Assembly (NCBI GenBank): GCA_007125175.1
Contig: SLDS01000150.1
Location: 1 to 37,029 of the forward strand
Reading direction: 5' to 3'
DNA from: Flavobacteriales bacterium
GTDB taxonomy: Bacteria; Bacteroidota; Bacteroidia; Flavobacteriales_D; Cryomorphaceae
DNA: 37,029 nt
The position numbers and the translations under genes were made by a program. Of the stretch, positions 23,174 to 30,580 are shown in pieces. Under the pieces are notes generated by a model. That model had not been told where the DNA came from. It saw nothing but the letters and a program-made list of their open reading frames with translations, and searched no databases. Each line of letters opens with the position of its first letter. Position 1 is the stretch's first letter.

Positions 23174-25201
23174 ATGAAAACCAATCTACTAAAAAGCCTG
23201 TGCATCGCACTCACATGCTGTGCAGGCAACCTTTATGCCCAATCCACCTGTGATGAGTCCATCCTAATAGAGCCCGGAGTGTACGAAGTGCCCGAGATTG
23301 ATGAGGGAGGCGTACCCATACCGGTATGTGCACCTAACGGATTGGCGCAGGGCGGTGGAATGTGGTACCGCTTTAGCTCTGACAGCAGTTTTACCGCCCG
23401 CATTTACACATCCTTTATCGAAAACTTTGGTATTGATAACCGCGTGCACGTGTACACCGGCGATTGTGATAACCTCGTTTGCGTAGCAGGAGATGATGAC
23501 AGTGGTACAGGTTTTCTTTGCGAAGTAATCTGGGCCGTCGAGGAAGGGCTTCCCTACTACGTGGCCTTTGACGACCGATGGGATAACAGTGGCTTTATCT
23601 TTGAATTTAGCGCTATATCGGTAGAGGAGCCTGTGACTCCTCCCATAGGCTTCAATACCGTCACCTTTCCGGAACTATCTCGTTGCCTGGGAACAGTAGA
23701 CATGGATGGCGACTACCTCGACGACCTCATGGACGTGAGCAATACACAGGTATTTCTTTTGCTTCAGCAGGAAGAAGGAGAAGTGCCTTTTGAGTTCGTG
23801 AATTATCCTACTGAGCAGGCACAGTTTCCCTATGTGTGGAGCATTGCTGCAGGCGACATCGATGGCGATGGCTACAATGACCTTGTCTATGGAGGAGGGG
23901 CCGGGGTAAGTTTTATGTTTCGCAACCCGGATGGGCAGAGTTTCAGCACCTTCTCTACACCCGATTACGTCTTCTCACAGCGTTCCAATTTTGTCGATCT
24001 CAACAATGATGGGCATCTGGATGCCTTCGTATGCCATGATGTAGCCCCCAACGTGTATTACATGAACGATGGGGAGGGCAACCTCAGCTTCAACCAAGGG
24101 GGGCTGAGCGATGTACCTGACGGAGGCAATTATGGCTCCATATGGGTGGATTACAACAACGACGGCCTGGTGGATCTCTTCATAGCCAAGTGCCGGGGGG
24201 GCGTAAGTGCCGCCAATTACAATCAACTCTTCAGGAACGATGGCGATGGTAACTTTACCGATGTGAGTGAGGAGGCAGGGCTATACGACCCTGTGCAGAC
24301 CTGGTCATCGGCCTGGGGCGATTTTGATAACGATGGCTGGATGGATGTGCTTGTAGGCGGCAGTTCGGGCCCTCATCGTCTGATGCGCAACAATGGAGAT
24401 GGCACCTTCACGGATATCACCGAGGGTTCGGGCTTTGAGAGCCTCCTGGCCACAGGTACAGAGTGGGTGGCCTACGACTTCGACAATGACGGGCTTATCG
24501 ATATACTGGGTGCCAATGGCCATCTCTGCTTCAACAATGGCGATATGAGCTTTACCTGCCATACCTACCCCAATCTCGGCAATGGGCCCGTTGGTGACTT
24601 CAACAATGACGGCTTTCTGGATATTGGCAACAATAACTTTCTGCACTACAATGAGGGCAACGAGAACAACTGGCTTAAGATCAACACACAGGGACTGGTA
24701 AGCAATGTGAATGGGATCGGTGCCCGGCTGGAGCTCTACACCCCTTCCGGCAAGCAGATTCGCGATGTGCAAAGCGGTGTAGGCTTTCGCTTCATGCACA
24801 CCCTCAATGTACATTTCGGTATGGGCGAAGAAGAGCAAATCGATAGCCTTGTGGTCAATTGGCCATCGGGTATTGTGGATGTACATAGCGGGCTTTCGCC
24901 AAATCAGTTTGTGCACCTCGTGGAAGGAGAAGAGTTCATAAGTGATACGACACTTAGCACCAGCAGCCCATCCATTGAGCCCCTGAAAATCTATCCTAAT
25001 CCAACCCGGGATATGCTTTTCATCGACTGGCCCAGGGCCGATGCCGGAGCCATCATCCGCGTGTATGACATTCACGGGCGCATGCTTCATCAATCCAATT
25101 TTGCAGCTCAGCTCTCCACCGCCCATTTGCCGCAAGGCCTCTACATCATAGAGCTGCAGGGAGAAGCTGTGAGGCTGCGAAACAAATTCATAAGGCACTG
25201 A
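23174..25201 (+). CDS. Secreted FG-GAP/VCBS repeat protein with ASPIC/UnbV and T9SS type A domains
   Basis: A 675-residue secreted protein with a signal peptide (KSLCIALTCCAGNLYAQ). Residues about 25-155 form a beta-sandwich resembling bacterial pre-peptidase C-terminal domains, with several cysteines. Residues about 165-515 contain FG-GAP/VCBS repeats with calcium-loop motifs (DIDGDGYNDLVYGG, DLNNDGHLDAF, DYNNDGLVDLF, DFDNDGWMDVL, DFDNDGLIDIL, DFNNDGFLDIG), forming a beta-propeller. An ASPIC/UnbV domain follows (about 515-572; GIGARLELYTPSGKQIRDVQSG, VNWPSG), as in CRTAC1-like proteins. The sorting domain starts at LKIYPNPTRDML (about 604). No catalytic motif is visible. ATG 23174 gives the signal peptide; upstream starts would overlap the preceding gene. 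Pairing with a surface-type diheme cytochrome suggests a shared extracellular role. Confidence 0.85.
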   Translation: MKTNLLKSLCIALTCCAGNLYAQSTCDESILIEPGVYEVPEIDEGGVPIPVCAPNGLAQGGGMWYRFSSDSSFTARIYTSFIENFGIDNRVHVYTGDCDNLVCVAGDDDSGTGFLCEVIWAVEEGLPYYVAFDDRWDNSGFIFEFSAISVEEPVTPPIGFNTVTFPELSRCLGTVDMDGDYLDDLMDVSNTQVFLLLQQEEGEVPFEFVNYPTEQAQFPYVWSIAAGDIDGDGYNDLVYGGGAGVSFMFRNPDGQSFSTFSTPDYVFSQRSNFVDLNNDGHLDAFVCHDVAPNVYYMNDGEGNLSFNQGGLSDVPDGGNYGSIWVDYNNDGLVDLFIAKCRGGVSAANYNQLFRNDGDGNFTDVSEEAGLYDPVQTWSSAWGDFDNDGWMDVLVGGSSGPHRLMRNNGDGTFTDITEGSGFESLLATGTEWVAYDFDNDGLIDILGANGHLCFNNGDMSFTCHTYPNLGNGPVGDFNNDGFLDIGNNNFLHYNEGNENNWLKINTQGLVSNVNGIGARLELYTPSGKQIRDVQSGVGFRFMHTLNVHFGMGEEEQIDSLVVNWPSGIVDVHSGLSPNQFVHLVEGEEFISDTTLSTSSPSIEPLKIYPNPTRDMLFIDWPRADAGAIIRVYDIHGRMLHQSNFAAQLSTAHLPQGLYIIELQGEAVRLRNKFIRH

Positions 25202-25296
25202 TAAGCCAGGGAGCAAGCCCTCCTACCAAAAGCACTTGAGAGCAAAAAATTCCGGCATCTATAGGTGAATACCCGGAAAATTGCTTTCTTGTCGCT

Positions 25297-25539
25297 ATGA
25301 TTTCGAAGAATTCTACCTCCACAAGACTTGGAAGCATACTGTGCATGCTTCTCGCCTGGCCCTTGACAGTCTTGGGGCAAACCCCAACCCACATCGATCC
25401 TGGCACTTCAGATGATAGCGTACACATCAGCGACGATTACGGCTACGTGATACTGATCGTCTCCCTGATTCTGGTGCTGGTAATCTGGCTGCTTATAATG
25501 AGGAATAGGAATATCAAGCGAAGAAAGCGAAACCGATAA
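25297..25539 (+). CDS. Small membrane protein, unknown function
   Basis: An 80-residue protein that I do not recognise. It has a signal-peptide-like N-terminus (SKNSTSTRLGSILCMLLAWPLTVLG-Q). A short polar stretch follows (TPTHIDPGTSDDSVHISDDYG), then one C-terminal transmembrane helix (YVILIVSLILVLVIWLLIM) with a strongly basic tail (RNRNIKRRKRNR). The positive-inside rule places the tail in the cytoplasm and the acidic loop outside. It lies 95 bases after the FG-GAP gene and 42 bases before the VanX-like gene, so cotranscription with the latter is plausible. Coding status is supported by this coherent topology, not by a known family. Confidence 0.55.
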   Translation: MISKNSTSTRLGSILCMLLAWPLTVLGQTPTHIDPGTSDDSVHISDDYGYVILIVSLILVLVIWLLIMRNRNIKRRKRNR

Positions 25540-25581
25540 ACTTAAGCGAAGGATTATCTTCAGGGTATTTTTCTAGTAGTG

Positions 25582-26304
25582 ATGATTGCTAAGGAGTGGC
25601 GGATTCCATTGTTGGTAGGGGCTTGTGTACTATTAGCGGGCGCGCTGTATTATTTTCGGACTGAGCTCAGCAGCACTTCGGAGATCGACGCTCGGGGAAA
25701 GATGAGCCTGGTGGATCTTGCGGAGGAAGTACCTGGCTTGCTTGTAGATTTGAAATATTACAGCGGCGATAACTTCACCGGGCGCAAGGTGCCGGGATAT
25801 GGCGCCAATCGTGCACTGGGTACTCCCCAGCTCGCAGAGGCGCTGAAAGGAGTGCAAGAGGAGCTGAGCACCACGGGTTTGAGCCTGATTATTTACGATG
25901 CCTACCGCCCAAGAAGAGCCGTAGACCACTTCGTAAGGTGGGCTGCAAATGCCGGCGATACGGTTCAAAAAAGCCGTTTTTATCCAAAGCTCAGCAAGGC
26001 CGAACTCTTCGAAAAAGGCTATATCGCTTCACCCTCCAGCCACTCCCGAGGCAGCACAGTAGATGTAGGCCTGTGGAACGTACAGCAAAATGAAGCACTC
26101 GACATGGGTACGGAATTCGATTATTTTGGGCCGGAATCGGGACGGGGCAATCAAGCCCTAAGTGAACACCAGCGCGCCAATCGCTCCCTGCTCAGAGAGG
26201 CAATGATCATGCACGGATTTGAAGCCTATGCGCGTGAGTGGTGGCACTTCACCCTGAGAGATGAGCCTTTTCCCGATCGCTACCTCGATGTGAAAATCAG
26301 ATAG
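25582..26304 (+). CDS. Membrane-anchored D-Ala-D-Ala dipeptidase-like protein (VanX/DdpX, M15D)
   Basis: A 240-residue protein of peptidase family M15D, zinc enzymes that hydrolyse D-alanyl-D-alanine. The active-site signature is SSHSRGSTVDVGL with His154 and Asp161 as metal ligands, and REWWHFTL with Glu219 as catalytic base and His222 as third ligand; substrate-binding YDAYRPRRAVDHF is also present. The first 25 residues (IPLLVGACVLLAGALYYF) form an uncleaved anchor or signal peptide, placing the enzyme in the periplasm. Start ATG 25582 is used; GTG 25579 would add one residue. No vanA, vanH or vanRS homologue is in the window, so a cell-wall recycling role is more likely than glycopeptide resistance. 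Confidence 0.88.
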   Translation: MIAKEWRIPLLVGACVLLAGALYYFRTELSSTSEIDARGKMSLVDLAEEVPGLLVDLKYYSGDNFTGRKVPGYGANRALGTPQLAEALKGVQEELSTTGLSLIIYDAYRPRRAVDHFVRWAANAGDTVQKSRFYPKLSKAELFEKGYIASPSSHSRGSTVDVGLWNVQQNEALDMGTEFDYFGPESGRGNQALSEHQRANRSLLREAMIMHGFEAYAREWWHFTLRDEPFPDRYLDVKIR

Positions 26305-26323
26305 AGTTAAGTTCTTGACTCTA
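26302..26323 (+). terminator. Hairpin at the VanX-like stop codon (terminator-like, no T run)
   Basis: An inverted repeat TAGAGTTAAG/CTTGACTCTA (one G-T pair) overlaps the stop codon of the dipeptidase gene. It is followed by AAAAC rather than T, so it may be an RNA 3'-end stabiliser instead of an intrinsic terminator. Confidence 0.35.
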
Positions 26324-26638
26324 AAACAACCTGATACAAAGGCCGATCTACAGCCGGAAATTGTATATCTGCAATCCTAAGCCTGAGCATCTGAGATCCC
26401 TGAAGGTGCAAGCATTTTCTTTCTTCGACGAGCGGCAAAAAAGTCTCGACCAAAAAGCCAACTTTTGCTAATTTTATCGTCTTCTCAGAGCATACCAGAT
26501 GCATATTGCACCCTGTATCGAGAAAGATAGATTCTAAAGATCGGAAGCAGGCTGAATTTTTCACTTTTAGCCTTTTCGGGAAATACAGGCGTGAGGTATG
26601 TATCGAACCTAACCAGATCAAGGAACAAAAGCGATTCT
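26324..26638. other. Intergenic region upstream of the haloperoxidase-like gene
   Basis: About 315 bases without a credible gene; a minus-strand frame at 26307-26621 has no family look or signal peptide. A TAATTTTA near 26467 weakly resembles a -7 box, but is far from the ATG at 26639. I see no other structure. Confidence 0.4.
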
Positions 26639-29600
26639 ATGAATAAACTCTGCACACTCCGTATTTTTTTCTCATTTATCGTTCTGCTTTCAAGTGGCCT
26701 GTTACAGGCTCAAGAAAATGCGGCCCACAAATGGAACGAGCGCGTGCTGTATTCCATCAGCCACGATTTTGCGCGACCCACCGTTCATGCACGCAATCTA
26801 TTTCACAGCTCCATCGCCATGTACGAATGCTGGGCTGCCTACGAAGCGGGAGCGGAAAACTATTTTTTAGGGCGCAGCCTTGGAGATTATTTCTGCCAGT
26901 TTGATGGTGTGGCAAATCCTGAGGATAAGCTGGCAGCGCAGGAGGAAGCCATCAGCTATGCCGTATACCGCTTGATCAATCACCGCTTTCAGAATTCATT
27001 GGGTTATCTGGAGTTCATCTCTCCCTCGGTGGATAGCCTGATGGCTGCATATGGCTTTGATACCGGATTTACTTCGACCGACTACGTAAAAGACGGGCCA
27101 GCTGCCCTGGGCAACTATGTGGCTTCCGAAATCATCGCCTTCGGTCTTCAGGATGGCTCCAATGAAGCACAAGATTATGCCAATCTCTTCTACGAGCCAG
27201 TGCACGGCGCATTGGTGGTAAGTGCTCCGGGAAACCCCAATATGGTAGATCCAAACCGCTGGCAGCCGCTCGAACTCGAAGAGTCCTTTGATCAGGCGGG
27301 CAACCCTTTGCCTACCTCTCCCCCGTTCCTCAGTCCCGAGTGGGGCAATTTGGTACCCTACGCGATGAAGGAATCTCACAGTACTGTGAAGGAGCGCGAC
27401 GGCCATGCATGGAGGATGTACTTTGACCCCGGATATCCTGAATTGCTCACTGAAGGTGAAGGCCTGGGAATGGATTCGCCCTACAAATGGAATTTTTGTC
27501 TTGTACCGATCTGGCAATCACACCACGACCCCGCTGATGGGGTGATGTGGGATATTTCCCCAAAAAGCAGCGGCAATATTCCCTTTGAGTCCATGCCGCA
27601 AAACTTCCAAGAATACACTGAATTTTACAATCTACTCGATGGTGGAGACCCGGGAACGGGCTATGACCTAAACCCCGTTACAGGAGAGCCTTATCAGGAG
27701 CAGCTCGTGCCCCGCGCCGATTACGTGCGGGTTCTAGCTGAGTTTTGGGCAGATGGGCCAAATTCCTATACCCCACCGGGCCATTGGTTTCACATCTACA
27801 ATATCATCAAAACCCACCCCATGTATTCCCGCCAATGGAAAGGCGAGGGAGAAGAGCTGCCGGAGCTGGAATACGATGTGAAGGCCTACCTTCTACTGGG
27901 GGGGGCACTCCACGATGCAGCCATAGCAGCATGGAGTGTGAAAGGCTACTACGATTACCTCCGTCCCATTTCAGCGATTCGCTGGATGGCCGATCGCGGA
28001 CAATGCAGCGATGAAAACCTGCCCAATTACCACCCGGATGGAATGCCGCTGGTACCAGGCTATATCGAATTGGTGGAGGAAGGCGATGAACTGGCAGGGG
28101 AGCAAAATGAGCACCTCCACAAAATCAAGCTATACACCTGGCGGGGGCCTGACTATATCGAAGATCCTGAGACAGACATCGCAGGCGTGGGATGGATTCT
28201 CGCCGAAAATTGGTGGCCCTATCAGCAACCTTCATTTGTAACCCCGCCATTTGCAGGCTACGTGTCAGGCCACTCCACATACTCGCGTACCGCAGCTGAG
28301 GTGCTCACCCTCATGACAGGCAGCCCCTACTTCCCAGGAGGCATGAGCGACTTCACCTTTGAGGCAAACAGCTTTCTGGAGTTTGAAAACGGGCCCTCAC
28401 AAACCATCACCTTGCAGTGGGCGACCTACAACGATGCCAGCGACCAAACGAGCCTTTCACGCATTTGGGGCGGCATTCACCCCCCTATTGATGACATTCC
28501 CGGAAGATTAATGGGTGCCCAAATCGGCCCCAATGCCTTCCATTTCACCGACAGCATTGTGGGTACTTCCAGGGCCATTGTAGAAATGCTCTCTACTTCG
28601 CAAACTGTGATCAATGCCAGCAATATAGGTGATGAGCTCGACATCTATGTGCAGTTTGACAGAGACATGGATACCGATTCCGATCCGGCAATTGCCTTCC
28701 CGGCTGATAATCCCATGGGAGGAGAAGGCCTCGCATACAGCGGTGGAGAGTGGATTTCGCCTCAGGAATACGTGGCCCACTACGATGTACTCAACACTGA
28801 GATCGAGCTTTTCGAAATTTCTGTACAGGTCTCCGGAGCCAGTGATGCGTCTGGTAAAGAGCAAAAAATATTCCTCGCATCCAATGCATTTGTGCTCGAT
28901 ACCAAAGCTCCTGCCCTGCAGCAGAGCATTCCAGAAGTGGTCTTGGTAAATGATGATCAGGCCGCTACGGGTAGCCTATTCGTTGATTTCATCTTCAACG
29001 AAGCCATGAATCAGTCCCTGATTCCCGCAGTGAGTCCGCAACACACGAACAATGTGGCTCCGAGTATCTCCTTTGATCCCGGACAAAGCGAGTGGATAGA
29101 GAGCAATACCCTTCGCGCCGTGTTTGCGCTCAACGATGCCAACCAAACAGCATTGGGGGTGGGCTTTGCCATATCCAATGCAGAGGATGCCGCAGGAAAT
29201 GCCGCACCGCTTCTGCTCAACACTTTCGTAATCGATATAGATACACGCAATGCATTGATCGTAGATGCCAGCCTCAATCAGGAGGTGCTCAACCTGAGCA
29301 TGAGCGGTAACGCAGCTCTCTCGATTCAGCTCTCTTTCGACAAAACTATGGACATCAGCTCACCGCCGGAATTGGCCTTTGAGAATAATGGGCCTCTGGA
29401 AAACTCTTTGGTGCTCAACACCGCACAGAGTCAATGGCTGAGCCCAACACAAGCTCAAATCGTGTATGATCTTTTGCCGGCAGGTGAAGAATGGTTTGAC
29501 CTGCAAGTGAATCCGGGAGCCATACTCGACCTTTCGGGAAATATGGCCGAGAGCCAGATGGACTTGAGTTTCACCATCGACACCAAGCGGCCTGAGCTCT

Positions 29601-30556
29601 CTGATGTGCTGCCGCAATCGGCCTATGTTAACATTGCAAGTGCAGGGGTGGGTGGCTACTATGTGGATGTGGAATACAGCGAGGCCATGGACACCCTCTT
29701 CGCACCCATGGTAAGTTTGGAAAGCGCTGGTGAAATTGGAAATACGCTTATCCCCAATCCGATACTGAGTCATTGGATGGATGAGTCAATCTATCGATTG
29801 TATTTTAATGTAAACGACAATGACATCGAAGTGGACAATGTGCAGGTCAACACCAATTTTGCACGTGATGCCGCCGGAAATACCCAGGAAGCCGCTTCTC
29901 AAGCCGATGTCTTTAGCATTGATATGATTGAGCCCGAAGTTATTGTGGTTTCAGCCAATCAATATACAGTTGACGAGAGCCTCATTGGTGAAGGTACGCT
30001 CTCCATTTTCGTACTCTTTGACGAAGCCATGGACGAAAGCAGCGTGCTTAATGCGGGCTTTGCAGGAGGGCCACTGCTGGCTGACCTTCTTCTTCTGAAC
30101 AGCCAAAACTCAGGCTGGACCAACCCTTTTGCCTATGTCCTAAGCTATGATGTGCAAGCCATAGACCTACAGGAAAGCGGGATTGATCTTTCACTCTCAC
30201 AAGCCCAAGATATCGCCGGAAATCCCATGTCACCTTATCTCATGGCAGATTTCATTGAGGTGGATTTGAATCTGCTGAGTACCTCGGAGGAAGATGGAGC
30301 GCTATCAATGGGCATTTTTCCATCTCCATTGCCACAGGGAGCACCCCTTTATGTACGCTTCGATCGTGGAGTGCAATCAGTGCGCCTCAGTATGTACGAC
30401 ATGCAAGGCCGACTGGTGTGGCAGCATGGACAAAGCTCCTTCAACAAAGGCACCCATCTGCTTCAAATCCCTCAGCTCTCCGCAGGACTATACCTCCTGC
30501 AAGTGGATGATGAGCAGCAAAGGCTGGGCAGCAGTAAAATCGTTGTGAGCAGATAG
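26639..30556 (+). CDS. Secreted vanadium-haloperoxidase/PAP2-like protein with five Ig-like repeats and T9SS type A domain
   Basis: A 1305-residue secreted protein (signal peptide LCTLRIFFSFIVLLSSGLLQAQ). Residues about 25-635 are a vanadium-dependent haloperoxidase / PAP2 phosphatase fold. The oxyanion site reads RPISAIR (Arg442), SGHSTYSR (His545) and SRIWGGIHPPIDD (His614, Asp618). Family members oxidise halides with peroxide or hydrolyse phosphate esters; the sequence alone does not settle which. Five tandem Ig-like repeats follow, with the core motif (F-D/N/Y-x-x-M-D/N) at about residues 672, 786, 900, 1013 and 1127, a period of 114 residues, each with a later D-x-x-G-N-like motif. The protein ends with a sorting domain (IFPSPLPQG...YDMQGRLVW...GLYLLQV). 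ATG 26639 fits the signal peptide. The next gene starts 24 bases later. Confidence 0.87.
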   Translation: MNKLCTLRIFFSFIVLLSSGLLQAQENAAHKWNERVLYSISHDFARPTVHARNLFHSSIAMYECWAAYEAGAENYFLGRSLGDYFCQFDGVANPEDKLAAQEEAISYAVYRLINHRFQNSLGYLEFISPSVDSLMAAYGFDTGFTSTDYVKDGPAALGNYVASEIIAFGLQDGSNEAQDYANLFYEPVHGALVVSAPGNPNMVDPNRWQPLELEESFDQAGNPLPTSPPFLSPEWGNLVPYAMKESHSTVKERDGHAWRMYFDPGYPELLTEGEGLGMDSPYKWNFCLVPIWQSHHDPADGVMWDISPKSSGNIPFESMPQNFQEYTEFYNLLDGGDPGTGYDLNPVTGEPYQEQLVPRADYVRVLAEFWADGPNSYTPPGHWFHIYNIIKTHPMYSRQWKGEGEELPELEYDVKAYLLLGGALHDAAIAAWSVKGYYDYLRPISAIRWMADRGQCSDENLPNYHPDGMPLVPGYIELVEEGDELAGEQNEHLHKIKLYTWRGPDYIEDPETDIAGVGWILAENWWPYQQPSFVTPPFAGYVSGHSTYSRTAAEVLTLMTGSPYFPGGMSDFTFEANSFLEFENGPSQTITLQWATYNDASDQTSLSRIWGGIHPPIDDIPGRLMGAQIGPNAFHFTDSIVGTSRAIVEMLSTSQTVINASNIGDELDIYVQFDRDMDTDSDPAIAFPADNPMGGEGLAYSGGEWISPQEYVAHYDVLNTEIELFEISVQVSGASDASGKEQKIFLASNAFVLDTKAPALQQSIPEVVLVNDDQAATGSLFVDFIFNEAMNQSLIPAVSPQHTNNVAPSISFDPGQSEWIESNTLRAVFALNDANQTALGVGFAISNAEDAAGNAAPLLLNTFVIDIDTRNALIVDASLNQEVLNLSMSGNAALSIQLSFDKTMDISSPPELAFENNGPLENSLVLNTAQSQWLSPTQAQIVYDLLPAGEEWFDLQVNPGAILDLSGNMAESQMDLSFTIDTKRPELSDVLPQSAYVNIASAGVGGYYVDVEYSEAMDTLFAPMVSLESAGEIGNTLIPNPILSHWMDESIYRLYFNVNDNDIEVDNVQVNTNFARDAAGNTQEAASQADVFSIDMIEPEVIVVSANQYTVDESLIGEGTLSIFVLFDEAMDESSVLNAGFAGGPLLADLLLLNSQNSGWTNPFAYVLSYDVQAIDLQESGIDLSLSQAQDIAGNPMSPYLMADFIEVDLNLLSTSEEDGALSMGIFPSPLPQGAPLYVRFDRGVQSVRLSMYDMQGRLVWQHGQSSFNKGTHLLQIPQLSAGLYLLQVDDEQQRLGSSKIVVSR

Positions 30557-30580
30557 AATAGATTTGAAGCCGTGAATTGT

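Noticed and set aside
24305-25216. 303-codon minus-strand frame opposite the FG-GAP gene
   Set aside because: Repeated Asp-rich loops on the plus strand (GAT/GAC codons) create an open valine/isoleucine-rich frame on the other strand.
25582-26304. Vancomycin-resistance cluster
   Set aside because: Only a VanX-like dipeptidase is present; no VanA-type ligase, VanH dehydrogenase or VanRS regulators are in the window.
26307-26621. 104-codon minus-strand frame in the gap before the haloperoxidase-like gene
   Set aside because: No signal peptide, domain or promoter-like box supports it; treated as intergenic.
28500-30260. DNA-level tandem repeat in the haloperoxidase-like gene
   Set aside because: The repetition is at protein level (114-residue domains); the nucleotide sequences have diverged, so it is not a DNA satellite or CRISPR.
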